From positions 98,709 through 162,708 of the forward strand of contig NZ_JNYE01000006.1 of NCBI RefSeq assembly GCF_000717185.1: a stretch of 64,000 bases of DNA, given 5' to 3'. Shown here one piece after another: positions 1 through 10,744 of the stretch. Position numbers and translations under genes: made by a program. Each line of letters starts with the position of its first letter. The stretch's first letter is position 1. The notes under the pieces are model-generated. The model did not search any database and was not told where the DNA came from. It was given only the letters and a program-made list of their open reading frames with translations. Source of the stretch: Kitasatospora phosalacinea (GTDB lineage Bacteria; Actinomycetota; Actinomycetes; Streptomycetales; Streptomycetaceae).

Positions 1-1
1 G

Positions 2-556
2 GCCGAGGCCGGGCCGCTGGTGGTGCGCAGCAACCCCGACCGGGCGGTCCGCGCGTTCGACGCCATCGCCGACTCCGGGCGCGACGCGATGGTCCAGCTC
101 CGCCGCGTGCTGGGCGTGCTGAAGGAGGACGGGGCGGCCCCCGCGCTCGCCCCGCAGCCCCGGCTGGCGGAACTCGCCGACGTGCTGCAGCGGGTCCGCG
201 ACTCCGGGATCGCGGTCGACGCCGAGATCGCGGAGGCCGGGCCCGCCGAGGTGCAGGCCGCGGCCTTCCGGATCGTCCAGGAGGCCCTGACCAACGTGGT
301 CAAGCACGCCGGGGCCCGGCACGTCAGCGTCCGGGTCGCGGTCCGCGACGGCGACCGGCTGCACGTCGAGGTCGCCGACGACGGCGGCGGCCCGGCCCCC
401 GTCCCGGTCGGCGCGGGCGTCGACGGGCGCTCCGGCGGGCGCGGCCTGCTCTCCATCCGGGAGCGCGCCGCGGCCTGCGGCGGCAGCGCCGAGACCGGAC
501 CCCGACCGGGCCGCACCGGCTACCTGGTGACCGCCGTACTGCCGCTCAATGCCTGA
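2..556 (+). CDS. Sensor histidine kinase, C-terminal part (5' truncated by window edge)
   Basis: The reading frame is open from the first bases, so the N-terminus lies outside the window. What remains is the end of a HisKA_3 dimerisation segment (GRDAMVQLRRVLGVL) followed by a HATPase domain with an N box (EALTNVVKHAGA), a G1 box (DDGGG) and a G2 box (GRGLLSIRERAAACGG). This is the NarL/DesK type of kinase, which autophosphorylates a histidine and passes the phosphate to a LuxR-type regulator. Its stop codon overlaps the beginning of the response-regulator frame, so the two are translationally coupled as a two-component pair. The sensed signal cannot be deduced because the input domain is missing. 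Confidence 0.93.
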   Translation, partial: AEAGPLVVRSNPDRAVRAFDAIADSGRDAMVQLRRVLGVLKEDGAAPALAPQPRLAELADVLQRVRDSGIAVDAEIAEAGPAEVQAAAFRIVQEALTNVVKHAGARHVSVRVAVRDGDRLHVEVADDGGGPAPVPVGAGVDGRSGGRGLLSIRERAAACGGSAETGPRPGRTGYLVTAVLPLNA

Positions 557-1256
557 GCAACTCGCCAGAGAGGAACGAGAGTTGACCATTCGCGTGGTGA
601 TCGCCGACGACCAGGAGCTGGTCCGGGCCGGATTCGGCATGATCCTCGAAGCCCAGCCCGACATCGAGGTCGTCGCCGAGGCCGGGGACGGGCAGCAGGC
701 CGTCGAGGCCGTCCGCGCGCACGCCCCCGACGTCCTGCTGCTGGACGTCCGGATGCCCGTGATGGACGGCCTGGAGGCCGCCCGCCGGGTCTGCGCCGCG
801 CACCCCGACTGCAAGGTGGTCATGCTGACCACCTTCGACGTCGACGACTACGTCTTCGACGCGCTGTACGCCGGGGCCAGCGGCTTCCTGCTCAAGGACG
901 TCCGCCGCGACGACCTCGTCCACGCCGTCCGGGTCGTCCACTCCGGCGAGGCGCTGCTCGCCCCGTCCGTCACCCGCCGCGTCATCGGCGAGGTCACCGC
1001 CCGCAAGGCCGGTGGCGCCCTGGCCCTCTCCCGGCCGCTCGGACGGCTCCTGGAGTCGCTCACCGCACGGGAGCTGGAGACCCTGCGGCTGGTCGCCCGG
1101 GGCATGTCCAACGCCGAGATCGCCGCCGCCCTGGTGGTCAGCGAGCACACCGTCAAGACGCACGTCAGCAACCTCCTGCAGAAGCTCGGCCTGCGCGACC
1201 GCGTCCACGCCGTGGTGTTCGCCTACGAGGCGGGCGCGGTCACCGCGGGGGAGTAG
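549..1256 (+). CDS. NarL/FixJ-family response regulator
   Basis: This is the partner of the upstream kinase: a two-domain DNA-binding regulator. The receiver domain (about residues 13-130) has the acidic pair in VVIADDQELVRAGF, the phospho-acceptor Asp in DVLLLDVRMPVMDG and the conserved Lys in GFLLKDV. The C-terminal LuxR helix-turn-helix is plain (LTARELETLRLVARG, then AEIAAALVVSEHTVKTHV). The ATG at 549 overlaps the kinase stop. A TTG at 582, preceded by a purine-rich GAGAGGAACGAG, would give MTIRVVIADDQE and is the more typical N-terminus, so the true start may be 582. The target genes are unknown; the membrane protein downstream is a candidate. Confidence 0.93.
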   Translation: MPEQLAREERELTIRVVIADDQELVRAGFGMILEAQPDIEVVAEAGDGQQAVEAVRAHAPDVLLLDVRMPVMDGLEAARRVCAAHPDCKVVMLTTFDVDDYVFDALYAGASGFLLKDVRRDDLVHAVRVVHSGEALLAPSVTRRVIGEVTARKAGGALALSRPLGRLLESLTARELETLRLVARGMSNAEIAAALVVSEHTVKTHVSNLLQKLGLRDRVHAVVFAYEAGAVTAGE

Positions 1257-1374
1257 CCGACTCCTCCCCGCGGGGGATCTCCGACTCTCACCGGCGCGGG
1301 GGAGGTGCGCCGCGGGCCGCCGCGGCAGGGTGGGGGGTGTCGGAGAAGGCACTCTCACAAGGGGGTTGGGGCAG

Positions 1375-1956
1375 ATGGTGACGGGGCGTCGGGCACTGGG
1401 ATGGTCGGCCGGGCTGATGGCGGTCTACGGGGTGGTGCGCCTGCTGCCGGGCTCGCGCGACGTGGGCGCCGGCTGGACGGTGGGGCACCTGGCGCTGTTC
1501 GCCGCCCTGGCCCTGCTGGGCGTCGGCCTGGTCGAACTGTGGCGGCTGGGCGGCCGGGACTCGGCGTGGGGCCGCGGCTGGCTGGCGACGGGCTGCGCGG
1601 GCACCGCCGCCGGACTCGCCCAGGCCGGGATCGACCTGTACGCGAACGCGGTCTCCGCGGACCGGGCGGCCCGCTCGGAGGTCTTCGACCGGGTCCAGTC
1701 GGTGCCCGGCGTGCTGCCGCTGGTGTACGACGTGGTGCCGGTGCTGCTGTACGTCGGCCTGATCGCCCTGCTGGTGCGCCTCTCCCTGCGCGGCGCCGCC
1801 CCCTGGTGGAGCCCCGCCCTCGTCCTGCTGGGCACCCTGGCGACGGCCGCCTCCCTGGACTACCTGGCGGTCGGCGCCGCGCTGTACCTGCTGGCCTTCC
1901 TGCCGGTGATAACCGGTGGCCGCGGGCGGGGACGGGCCGTACCCTCCGGGGCATGA
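1375..1956 (+). CDS. Multi-pass membrane protein, function unknown
   Basis: The product is 193 residues and very hydrophobic, with roughly five predicted membrane segments (for example GHLALFAALALLGVGLVEL, LPLVYDVVPVLLYVGLIALL and SPALVLLGTLATAASLDYLA) joined by short Arg-rich loops. I do not recognise a family. The ATG at 1375 follows a G-rich Shine-Dalgarno-like GGGGGTTGGGG; the frame is open further upstream, but that stretch overlaps the regulator gene and looks non-coding. The gene lies 118 bp after the response regulator and its stop overlaps the start of the Sir2 gene (ATGA), so the two are probably co-transcribed. Confidence 0.75.
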   Translation: MVTGRRALGWSAGLMAVYGVVRLLPGSRDVGAGWTVGHLALFAALALLGVGLVELWRLGGRDSAWGRGWLATGCAGTAAGLAQAGIDLYANAVSADRAARSEVFDRVQSVPGVLPLVYDVVPVLLYVGLIALLVRLSLRGAAPWWSPALVLLGTLATAASLDYLAVGAALYLLAFLPVITGGRGRGRAVPSGA

Positions 1957-2702
1957 CTGGGAAGCGGCCGCTGGTGGCGGTGTTGACGGGGGCGGGCATC
2001 TCCACGGACTCGGGGATCCCCGACTACCGCGGCCCGCAAGGGCTCTGGCAGCGGGACCCGAGCGCGCAGGAGACGGTCACGATCGGCCCGTACCTGGCGA
2101 GCGGCGAGGTGCGGCGCCGGGCCTGGCTGATGCGGCGGGACGCCGGGGCGGTCGGGGCCGTGCCCAACGCGGGCCACCGGGCGCTGGTCGAGCTGGAGCG
2201 GGCGGGCGTCCCGGTGCGGGTGCTCACCCAGAACGTCGACGGGCTGCACCAGGCCGCCGGGCTCCCGGCGCGCAAGGTGGTCGAACTGCACGGGACGGCC
2301 ACCGAGGTGCAGTGCGTGCGCTGCCGCACCACCGGCCCGATGGCGGACGCCCTGGAACGCGTCGCCGCGGGCGAGGACGACCCGGCCTGCGAGCAGTGCG
2401 GCGGCGTGCTGCGGCCGCGCACCGTGATGTTCGGCGAGGCGCTGGACGAGCGGGTGCTGCAGCAGGCCGACGCGGTCGCCAAGAACTGCCAGGTCTTCCT
2501 GGCCGTCGACAGCTCGCTCCAGGTCCACCCGGCCGCGCTGCTGCCGCGGATCGCGCTGGAGCGCGGTGCCCGGCTGATCGTGGTCAACGGCGAGCCCACG
2601 GCGTACGACGAGGCCGCGCACGAGGTGGTCCGGACACCGATCTCGCAGGCCCTCCCGGAGCTGGTGGCCCGCCTGGTGGACGGCGACCTGTCCGAGGTCT
2701 GA
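1953..2702 (+). CDS. Sir2-family NAD-dependent protein deacylase
   Basis: This 249-residue sirtuin removes acyl groups from lysines using NAD and releases O-acyl-ADP-ribose. The NAD-binding GAGIS is at residues 13-17, followed by [19 protein letters not shown] near residue 95 and the catalytic-His motif ELHG. A zinc-ribbon pair (CVRC and CEQCGG) lies between them. The usual GTSLxVxP loop reads VDSSLQVHP, a conservative variant. The length is normal for a bacterial sirtuin. The ATG overlaps the previous stop (ATGA). A TACCCT hexamer 7 nt before the ATG could also give a leaderless transcript, but no -35 is evident. Confidence 0.93.
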   Translation: MTGKRPLVAVLTGAGISTDSGIPDYRGPQGLWQRDPSAQETVTIGPYLASGEVRRRAWLMRRDAGAVGAVPNAGHRALVELERAGVPVRVLTQNVDGLHQAAGLPARKVVELHGTATEVQCVRCRTTGPMADALERVAAGEDDPACEQCGGVLRPRTVMFGEALDERVLQQADAVAKNCQVFLAVDSSLQVHPAALLPRIALERGARLIVVNGEPTAYDEAAHEVVRTPISQALPELVARLVDGDLSEV

Positions 2703-2772
2703 GCGCCACGGGGCCGGTCCGGGGCGGGGGCGTCCGACGTAGCATGGCGGCCCGACGGCCAGGGAGGCCCCC

Positions 2773-3984
2773 GTGACGACCGACGCCTTCGACCCCCGGT
2801 CGGCCGAGTTCGTGGCCCGCCCCTACCCCGCGTACGCCGCCCTGCGCGAACGGGCGCCCGTCCACCACCACGCGCCGACCGGCCAGTGGCTGGTCTCCCG
2901 GTACGCCGACGTCAACGCGCTGCTGCGGGACCGCCGACTCGGCCGCACCCACACCCACCGCTTCACCCACGAGGAGTTCGGCCGCCCCGCGCCCGACCCC
3001 GCCCACGAGCCCTTCCACACCCTCAACGACCACGGGCTGCTCGACCTGGAGGGCCCCGACCACGCCCGGATCCGCCGCCTGGTCTCCAAGGCCTTCACCC
3101 CGCGCACGGTCGAAGCGCTGCGCCCCACCGTCCGGCGCCTGGCCGCCGAACTCGTCGACGGCCTGCTCGCCGACGGCGGCGGCGACCTGATCGCCCGGGT
3201 CGCCGAACCGCTGCCGGTCGCCGTGATCGCCGAGATGCTGGGCATCCCCGAGTCCGACCGGCACCTGCTGCGCCCCTGGTCCGCCGACATCACCGGCATG
3301 TTCGAACTCGACCCGAGCCCGGAGACGGCCCGCCGCGCCGTCACCGCCAGCCTCGAATTCTCCGCCTACCTGCGGGAGTTGATCCGCCACCGGCGCGCCG
3401 CCCCCGGCCCCGACCTGATCAGCGCCCTGGCCCTCGCCGCCGAGGACGGGCAGGTGCTCAGCGAGCAGGAGACCGTCTCCACCTGCGTCCTGCTGCTCAA
3501 CGCGGGCCACGAGGCGACCGTCAACACCACCGGCAACGGCTGGCTCGCCCTGTTCCGCAACCCCGGCCAACTCGCCCGCCTGCGCGGCGCGGTCGACGAA
3601 CTGCTGCCCACCGCCGTCGAGGAACTCATGCGGTACGACACCCCGCTCCAGATGTTCGAACGCTGGGTGCTGGACGACGTCGACGTGGCCGGCACCCGCA
3701 TCCCGCGCGGCGCCGAGGTCGCCCTGCTGTTCGGCTCCGCCAACCACGACCCCGCCCGCTTCACCGACCCCGACCGGCTCGACCTCGGCCGCACCGACAA
3801 CCCGCACCTCAGCTTCGGCGCCGGAATCCACTTCTGCCTGGGCGCCCCGCTCGCCAGAATGGAACTCACCGAGTCCTACGGCGCACTGCTCCGCAAGGCC
3901 CCCGGGCTGACGCTCCTGCGCGAACCCGACTGGCGCCCCGGCTACGTGATCCGCGGACTGCGGGAACTACTGGTCGAGGTCTGA
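2773..3984 (+). CDS. Cytochrome P450
   Basis: This is a soluble bacterial class I P450 of 403 residues. The heme-binding loop is [10 protein letters not shown], with the axial Cys near residue 355. The I-helix oxygen-activation motif is AGHEAT and the K-helix ExxR is ELMR. The GTG start at 2773 follows AGGGAGG with good spacing. A possible -10 (TAGCAT) is at 2740-2745. No ferredoxin or ferredoxin reductase gene is adjacent, so electrons must come from elsewhere in the genome. The substrate cannot be told from sequence. The gene is not part of a visible biosynthetic cluster here. Confidence 0.95.
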   Translation: MTTDAFDPRSAEFVARPYPAYAALRERAPVHHHAPTGQWLVSRYADVNALLRDRRLGRTHTHRFTHEEFGRPAPDPAHEPFHTLNDHGLLDLEGPDHARIRRLVSKAFTPRTVEALRPTVRRLAAELVDGLLADGGGDLIARVAEPLPVAVIAEMLGIPESDRHLLRPWSADITGMFELDPSPETARRAVTASLEFSAYLRELIRHRRAAPGPDLISALALAAEDGQVLSEQETVSTCVLLLNAGHEATVNTTGNGWLALFRNPGQLARLRGAVDELLPTAVEELMRYDTPLQMFERWVLDDVDVAGTRIPRGAEVALLFGSANHDPARFTDPDRLDLGRTDNPHLSFGAGIHFCLGAPLARMELTESYGALLRKAPGLTLLREPDWRPGYVIRGLRELLVEV

Positions 3985-4009
3985 ACAACGCGGGGGAGCG
4001 CACGGTGCG

Positions 4010-4110
4010 TCCGGTGGCTTCGGGTTCCGTTGCGGCGGCCCGAAGCAGCACGGACGCATCGACGGGCTCCGGCCGCCAGCAGCTCGGACCCGCCGTTCCC
4101 CGAGCCCCTG
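4010..4110 (-). repeat. Dispersed palindromic repeat, copy A
   Basis: The minus strand of this intergenic stretch matches the element at 51067-51234 over about 100 bases. Shared verbatim blocks include GGGGAACGGCGGGTCCG and GTCCGTGCTGCTTCGGGCC, with small differences between. It fills the space between the convergent P450 and ADP-ribosylglycohydrolase genes. There is no coding potential. Copy A lacks the matching terminal arm that makes copy B a closed inverted repeat. Confidence 0.75.
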
Positions 4111-4120
4111 GCGGGGCTCG
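4101..4120. terminator. Hairpin between convergent genes
   Basis: A perfect 8-bp stem CGAGCCCC/GGGGCTCG with a 4-nt loop abuts the stop codon of the minus-strand gene and lies 117 bp after the P450 stop. It is placed to stop transcription from the P450 side. There is no T run, as is usual in Streptomyces. Confidence 0.5.
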
Positions 4121-5152
4121 TCAGCAGCCCCGGCCCGGCGGGTAGCGCGCGTCCAGTGCCGTGCGGTCGCCGAGGGTGAATGCGGTGACCAGGTCGTCGG
4201 CGACCTGGAGGATGACCTCGCGGCCCTCGACCAGCTCGCACCAGGCCGCGGGGAGGCCGGACAGGCCGTGCAGGGTGCCGACCAGGTTGCCGCAGACCGC
4301 GCCGGTGGAGTCGCTGTCGCCGGAGTGGTTGACCGCCAGGACGAGGGCCGCGCGGGCGTCCTCGGCGACCAGGGCGGCGTACACGGCGACGGCCAGGCAC
4401 TCCTCGGCGATCCAGCCGAGGCCGACGCGTTCCACGGCCTCCGCGCTGCCGGGGCCCTCCGCGGCCACCCGCAGGGCCCGGCGCAGGGCGTCGGCGGTCT
4501 CCCGGCCCCGGGGCAGGGCGTCGAGCCGGGCGAGGACGGCGTCGACGGCCGGGCGCAGCGGGGTTCCGGCGGCGACCAGGGTGATCAGGGCGGCGAAGGC
4601 GCCCGCGGCGAGGTAGCCGGTGGGGTGGCCGTGGGTGAGCTGGGCGGCCACGGCGGCGCGGTGGAGGGCCTGGTCCGGGTCGAGGCCGATCAGGCCGAAC
4701 GGGGCCGAGCGCATGACGGTGCCGCAGCCCTTGGAGCGGGGGTTGACCGGCCCGTCCTGGCCGAACGGGGCGGCGGGCCGGTAGTCGGTGGTGACGCCGG
4801 TGGTGCAGGCGTTGCCGGGGGCCCGGGAGGCGTACAGGAACTCCTGGGCGGCCAGCCAGCCGTCCGGGTCGCGGACGGGCCCGGGCAGCCGCTGGGTGAG
4901 GAACCAGCGGCGGTAGGCGGCGTGCAGGTCCTCGGGGCGGCCGCCGCGCAGCAGGCCCTCCGCGGTGAACAGGGTCATCTGGGTGTCGTCGGTGACCTGG
5001 CCGCCGCGGCCGGCGTCGGCCAGGTCGGTCAGGCCGTCCGGCCCGTACCCGGCCCGGATCTGGTCCAGCCGCCGGAACTCGACCGGCCAGCCCAGGGCGT
5101 CGCCCAGGGCCCCGCCGAGCAGCGCGCCCCGTACCCGTTCCGTGAAGTCCAT
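4121..5152 (-). CDS. ADP-ribosylglycohydrolase family protein
   Basis: The product (343 residues) belongs to the DraG/ADP-ribosylhydrolase fold, which hydrolyses ADP-ribose from proteins or small molecules using two Mg ions. Visible signatures are the N-terminal GALLGGALGDALG, the metal-binding TDDTQMTLFTAEGLL near residue 55 and the C-terminal metal motif NHSGDSDSTGAVCGNLVG. The ATG at 5152 places the family N-terminus exactly (MDFTERVRGALLGG). The next gene upstream on the same strand (DUF2786) ends 34 bp before this start, so the two are likely co-transcribed. The substrate is unknown. Confidence 0.93.
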   Translation of the reverse strand: MDFTERVRGALLGGALGDALGWPVEFRRLDQIRAGYGPDGLTDLADAGRGGQVTDDTQMTLFTAEGLLRGGRPEDLHAAYRRWFLTQRLPGPVRDPDGWLAAQEFLYASRAPGNACTTGVTTDYRPAAPFGQDGPVNPRSKGCGTVMRSAPFGLIGLDPDQALHRAAVAAQLTHGHPTGYLAAGAFAALITLVAAGTPLRPAVDAVLARLDALPRGRETADALRRALRVAAEGPGSAEAVERVGLGWIAEECLAVAVYAALVAEDARAALVLAVNHSGDSDSTGAVCGNLVGTLHGLSGLPAAWCELVEGREVILQVADDLVTAFTLGDRTALDARYPPGRGC

Positions 5153-5186
5153 CGGTGGCTCCCCCCCGTGTGCGCCGACCGTCCCG

Positions 5187-6479
5187 TCAGCGTTCGATGC
5201 GTCCGGAGCCGCGGTGCAGGGAGGCCCGGTCGGCGGCGGCCCGGCCCTCGGCCCAGCCCTCGCCGTCGCTCACCCGCACCCGCTGCGACACCAGTGTGGG
5301 GAACATCTTGCCCACCGCGTCGTCGACGGCCTCCGCCCGGGCCGCCAGCACCGGCAGCAGGCCGCCGTCGGGGACGGCCGGGAGCGGCGCGCCGTCCGGG
5401 TCGGCGGCGGGCGCGCGGCCGGTGGCGGCCTCCTCGGAGGCCCGTTCGGTGGCGCGCTCGGTGGCGTCCGCCAGCCGCTCCCGGATCCGGGCCGCGTACG
5501 CGACCAGGAAGGACTGCCGGAACGCCTTGGTGCGGGCCGCGCCGTCCTTGTGCTTGCGGCTGCCCGCCCGGTGCATCGCGGCCGTGGCCTGCACCAGCAG
5601 CGAGGTGTACAGCAGTTCCACCGCGTCCAGGTCGGCGTCGAAGCCGACCACCGTGCAGAACCCGAACTCCTTCGCCCACACCACCCGGCACCGGTTCGCC
5701 GCCGCGACGGCGTCCAGCAGCATCGTCTTGGGGCCCTCGTACGGGTTGTCCACGCCGATCCGCACCGCCGCCGGGTCGTCCGCCGACCGGCCGCCGCCCG
5801 CCGCGAGCAGCGCCTCGTCGATCGAGTGGCGGGCCATCAGCTCCTGCGCCTTCGCGGTCAGCGCCTCCGCCTCGTCCGGGAACCCGGTCGACTCGGCCTT
5901 CGCCAGCAGCGCCCGGATCCGGCCCAGCATCCGCGGCTCGCCCGGGCGCGGTCCGCCCGCCCGCGGGGCCGCCTGCCCGGGCGCCGGGCCCACCGGCTGG
6001 ACGGGCGGCAGCAGCGCCCAGGCGCGCAGCAGCTCCAGCGCGGCAGTGGCCAGCGCGAACCGGTCCAGCCGGTGCCGGGACGCGAACTCCGGCAGGTACG
6101 CCTCGTCGGAGGGCCACCACGGGTGCGCGTCCAACTCCCGCAGCTGCTCCCGCCAGCGCCGGTCCAGGGCCGCCGCCGGGTGCCGCCGCCCCTCCGCCGC
6201 GATCAGGTCCGCCGCCAGCGCGACCTGCACCGGGCCCAGCTCCCGCCGGGCCACCCGCACCAGGTCGGCGGGCTGCCACCCGGCCGCCCAGCAGCGCCCC
6301 ACCGAGCGCTCCGCGGCCCCGAGCAGCGCCCGGCTCACCGCGGGCCACTGCTCCGCCGAGGCCGCCAGCAGCGACGCGGCCCCGTCCACCACGTACTCCA
6401 GTCCGTCGGCGGACGCACCCGCGACCCGGGCCACCGCCTCCGCCACCAGCTCGTCCACGGGCTGATCGGTGCTGGCCAC
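5187..6479 (-). CDS. DUF2786 domain protein
   Basis: The 430-residue protein carries a DUF2786 segment around residues 175-215 (IRALLAKAESTGFPDEAEAL, then ELMARHSIDEALL), embedded in longer flanking regions without other recognised domains. The function of DUF2786 is not established. The frame stays open far upstream, but the GTG at 6479 has an AGGAA Shine-Dalgarno six bases before it and coding character fades beyond, so I place the start there (VASTDQPVDELV). The upstream 6557-6621 tandem repeats separate it from the divergently transcribed DUF1707 gene. Confidence 0.85.
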   Translation of the reverse strand: MASTDQPVDELVAEAVARVAGASADGLEYVVDGAASLLAASAEQWPAVSRALLGAAERSVGRCWAAGWQPADLVRVARRELGPVQVALAADLIAAEGRRHPAAALDRRWREQLRELDAHPWWPSDEAYLPEFASRHRLDRFALATAALELLRAWALLPPVQPVGPAPGQAAPRAGGPRPGEPRMLGRIRALLAKAESTGFPDEAEALTAKAQELMARHSIDEALLAAGGGRSADDPAAVRIGVDNPYEGPKTMLLDAVAAANRCRVVWAKEFGFCTVVGFDADLDAVELLYTSLLVQATAAMHRAGSRKHKDGAARTKAFRQSFLVAYAARIRERLADATERATERASEEAATGRAPAADPDGAPLPAVPDGGLLPVLAARAEAVDDAVGKMFPTLVSQRVRVSDGEGWAEGRAAADRASLHRGSGRIER

Positions 6480-6556
6480 GGCGGTTCCTGCTTCCTGCGG
6501 GGACGGGGGAGGGGACGCCCTCCATGATGCCGGAGCGCGCCGGATGCCCCGCGGGG

Positions 6557-6621
6557 CCGCCGGTCGGCCGTGCCGCCGGTCGGCCGTGCCCCTGCCGTGC
6601 CCCTGCCGTGCCCCTGCCGTG
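6557..6621. repeat. Nested short tandem repeats
   Basis: Two perfect copies of the 16-mer CCGCCGGTCGGCCGTG (6557-6588) run into three perfect copies of the 11-mer CCCCTGCCGTG (6589-6621). The array lies in the divergent gap between the DUF2786 and DUF1707 genes. The 18-mer CGGTCGGCCGTGCCCCTG inside it recurs at 52836-52853, upstream of alr. Confidence 0.85.
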
Positions 6622-6740
6622 CCCGCCCCCGACGGGGGTGCGGAACCGGTTCCCGGCCCGTCCGGGCAACTACCCGGAGCCGCCGTTCGTCCTGCATGCT
6701 GGGAACGCATTCGCAGCACGGCGATTCGGAGGTGGCCGCG

Positions 6741-7334
6741 GTGGCAGGTCAATGGGGGCCGCCGGCGCCGTACGGGCAGCAGCCCTGGCAGCCGGCGTCG
6801 ACGCCGCAGTCCGCCATGCGGGCCGCCAACTCGGACCGGGAACGCACCGTCGACGTGCTGAAGGCGGCCTTCGCCGAGGGCCGGCTGACCGCCGCCGAGT
6901 ACGAGCACCGGATGTCCGCGACCTACCAGGCCAGCACCTACGGGCAGTTGGCCGCCCTGGTGGCCGACCTGCCGTCCGGGCCGATGGTGCAGCCGTTCGG
7001 TGCGCCCGTCCCGGTGGTGCCGCCGACCTTCATGCCGGCCTTCGGGCCGCCGCCCTCGCCGCCCGCCCGCCACAACAGCCTGGCGGTGGCCTCCGCGACG
7101 CTCGGCTGCCTGACGCTGCCGGGCGCCGGGGTCTTCGCCGTCATCGCCGGGCCGGTCGGCCTGGTCGCCCTCGGCGTGGCCGGCACCTCCGCGGTCGTCG
7201 CGGGCCACCGGGCCCGCGCCCAGCTGCGCACCACCGCGGAGGACGGGGACGGCCTGGCCGTGCTGGGGCTGATCACGGGCTGGCTGTCGCTGACCGTCCT
7301 GCTGTTCATCGTCCTGGCCCTGGCCGCGGGCTGA
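6741..7334 (+). CDS. DUF1707 and DUF4190 domain membrane protein
   Basis: The N-terminal region contains the DUF1707 signature MRAANSDRERTVDVLKAAF...GRLTAAEYEHR, a short helical module common in actinobacterial membrane proteins. It is followed by a Pro-rich linker and a DUF4190-like C-terminus with two hydrophobic hairpin segments (GVFAVIAGPVGLVALGVAG and GLITGWLSLTVLLFIVLALAAG). The frame runs back to 6570, but GTG 6741 is chosen because GGAGG lies about 8 bases upstream; GTG 6732 is in frame but overlaps that site. The product is 197 residues and probably an inner-membrane protein. Its role is unknown. Confidence 0.85.
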   Translation: MAGQWGPPAPYGQQPWQPASTPQSAMRAANSDRERTVDVLKAAFAEGRLTAAEYEHRMSATYQASTYGQLAALVADLPSGPMVQPFGAPVPVVPPTFMPAFGPPPSPPARHNSLAVASATLGCLTLPGAGVFAVIAGPVGLVALGVAGTSAVVAGHRARAQLRTTAEDGDGLAVLGLITGWLSLTVLLFIVLALAAG

Positions 7335-7664
7335 GCCGGACCGCCGGGCGGCGTCCGTTCCCGTGCGGGGCCCGAGGGCGCGCCCGGCCGGGTGCGCCCC
7401 ATTTGTTTTGACCGCCGCCTGTGCGCTAGGTACGCTCTGACCTTGTGCCTGGGGTGTGCCCGGGTCCTTGTGCGTGCCAGCAGATCGGCCGCCGCAGCGG
7501 AGACTCCACCCGCTCGGTGCGCGCCGTAGCCGCAGCGCAGCTCATGGGATTCCGCGATTCTTCCCCCGAAGAAGGCCAACACACCCGACCGCGTGGGTCG
7601 GAGGGTGCGGGCCATACCGCAGGTTAGTTCCACCAAGCCTTGGCACACAGAAAACGGAGAAACG
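7335..7664 (+). promoter_or_regulatory. rpsL promoter and long leader
   Basis: This 330-bp gap holds the str operon promoter: -35 TTGACC at 7408-7413, a 17-bp spacer and -10 TACGCT at 7431-7436, close to the HrdB consensus. The leader of about 220 nt contains two small hairpins (TTCTTC/GAAGAA near 7560, and CGACC/GGTCG near 7585-7600). A 60-codon GTG frame within it has no ribosome-binding site or family match and is not annotated. Growth-rate and stringent control are expected for this operon but cannot be read from the sequence. Confidence 0.75.
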
Positions 7665-8036
7665 GTGCCTACGATCCAGCAGCTGGTCCGAAAGGGCCGG
7701 CAGGACAAGGTCGAGAAGAACAAGACGCCCGCACTGAAGGGTTCGCCCCAGCGCCGCGGCGTCTGCACGCGTGTGTACACGACCACCCCGAAGAAGCCGA
7801 ACTCGGCTCTCCGCAAGGTCGCCCGTGTGCGCCTCACCAGCGGGATCGAGGTCACCGCTTACATTCCGGGCGAGGGCCACAACCTGCAGGAGCACTCCAT
7901 CGTGCTGGTCCGCGGTGGCCGTGTGAAGGACCTTCCTGGTGTCCGCTACAAGATCATCCGCGGCTCGCTCGACACCCAGGGTGTCAAGAACCGCAAGCAG
8001 GCCCGCAGCCGCTACGGCGCCAAGAAGGAGAAGTAA
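7665..8036 (+). CDS. rpsL: 30S ribosomal protein S12 (uS12)
   Basis: This decoding-centre protein (123 residues) is unmistakable from [20 protein letters not shown] and [20 protein letters not shown]. The start is the GTG at 7665 after ACGGAGAAAC; the frame extends upstream but the family begins [12 protein letters not shown]. The streptomycin-resistance positions are wild type: Lys43 in TPKKPNS and Lys88 and Pro91 in RVKDLPG. It is the first gene of the str operon, two bases from rpsG. Confidence 0.99.
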   Translation: MPTIQQLVRKGRQDKVEKNKTPALKGSPQRRGVCTRVYTTTPKKPNSALRKVARVRLTSGIEVTAYIPGEGHNLQEHSIVLVRGGRVKDLPGVRYKIIRGSLDTQGVKNRKQARSRYGAKKEK

Positions 8037-8038
8037 GA

Positions 8039-8509
8039 ATGCCTCGTAAGGGCCCCGCCCCGAAGCGCCCGGTCATCATCGACCCGGTCTACGGCTCCCC
8101 GCTGGTGACCTCGCTGGTCAACAAGATCCTGCTGCACGGCAAGCGCTCCACCGCCGAGCGGATCGTCTACGGCGCCCTCGAGGGCGTCCGCGAGAAGACC
8201 GGCGCCGACCCGGTGGTCGCGCTCAAGCGCGCCCTGGAGAACGTCAAGCCGACCCTCGAGGTCAAGTCCCGCCGCGTCGGTGGCGCCACCTACCAGGTGC
8301 CGGTCGAGGTCCGTCCGGGCCGCGCCAACACCCTGGCGCTGCGCTGGCTGGTCGGCTACTCCCGCGCCCGTCGCGAGAAGACCATGACCGAGCGTCTGCT
8401 CAACGAGATCCTCGACGCCAGCAACGGCCTGGGCGCTTCCGTGAAGCGTCGTGAGGACACCCACAAGATGGCCGAGTCCAACAAGGCCTTCGCGCACTAC
8501 CGCTGGTAG
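8039..8509 (+). CDS. rpsG: 30S ribosomal protein S7 (uS7)
   Basis: This 156-residue primary 16S rRNA-binding protein nucleates the head of the small subunit. The N-terminus [20 protein letters not shown] and the C-terminal [20 protein letters not shown] are typical of actinobacterial S7. The ATG at 8039 lies 2 bp after the rpsL stop, so translation is coupled; an AAGGAGAA within the rpsL 3' end serves as ribosome-binding site. In E. coli S7 is the autogenous regulator of this operon; whether it is here is not evident. Confidence 0.99.
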   Translation: MPRKGPAPKRPVIIDPVYGSPLVTSLVNKILLHGKRSTAERIVYGALEGVREKTGADPVVALKRALENVKPTLEVKSRRVGGATYQVPVEVRPGRANTLALRWLVGYSRARREKTMTERLLNEILDASNGLGASVKRREDTHKMAESNKAFAHYRW

Positions 8510-8548
8510 TCCGAACCCCGTCACTAGACAGAGAGAGAACGAGCCACC

Positions 8549-10654
<2,106 letters not shown>

Positions 10655-10662
10655 CGTCCCGG

Positions 10663-10691
10663 TAATCGGGATGAATCAGACCCTTTAGGCT
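10663..10691 (+). promoter_or_regulatory. Candidate internal promoter before tuf
   Basis: A good -10 (TAGGCT, 10686-10691) sits 17 bp from a weak -35 (TAATCG, 10663-10668), just after the fusA stop. Separate tuf promoters are known in Streptomyces, which supports the idea; the -35 is poor. Confidence 0.4.
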
Positions 10692-10695
10692 AGAA

Positions 10696-10744
10696 GGAGG
10701 GCACCCGGGCGTCGACCCGTCCGGGTTCCGCCCGGGAGCCCTCC
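10696..10744 (+). promoter_or_regulatory. Long hairpin in the fusA-tuf spacer
   Basis: GGAGGGC-A-CCCGGG pairs with CCCGGG-A-GCCCTCC, a 13-bp stem with one A.A mismatch. The loop holds a second small stem (ACCCG/CGGGT). It begins five bases after the candidate -10, so it would form the 5' end of a tuf transcript or a processing site in the longer operon mRNA. Confidence 0.6.

Noticed and set aside
4268..7411. 1047-codon plus-strand frame
   Set aside because: Antisense to the ADP-ribosylglycohydrolase and DUF2786 genes, with no ribosome-binding site or family features.
7445..7627. 60-codon GTG frame in the rpsL leader
   Set aside because: No Shine-Dalgarno sequence and no resemblance to a protein; better read as untranslated leader.
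7665..8036. Streptomycin-resistance substitution in S12
   Set aside because: Checked residues 43, 88 and 91: Lys, Lys and Pro, all wild type.
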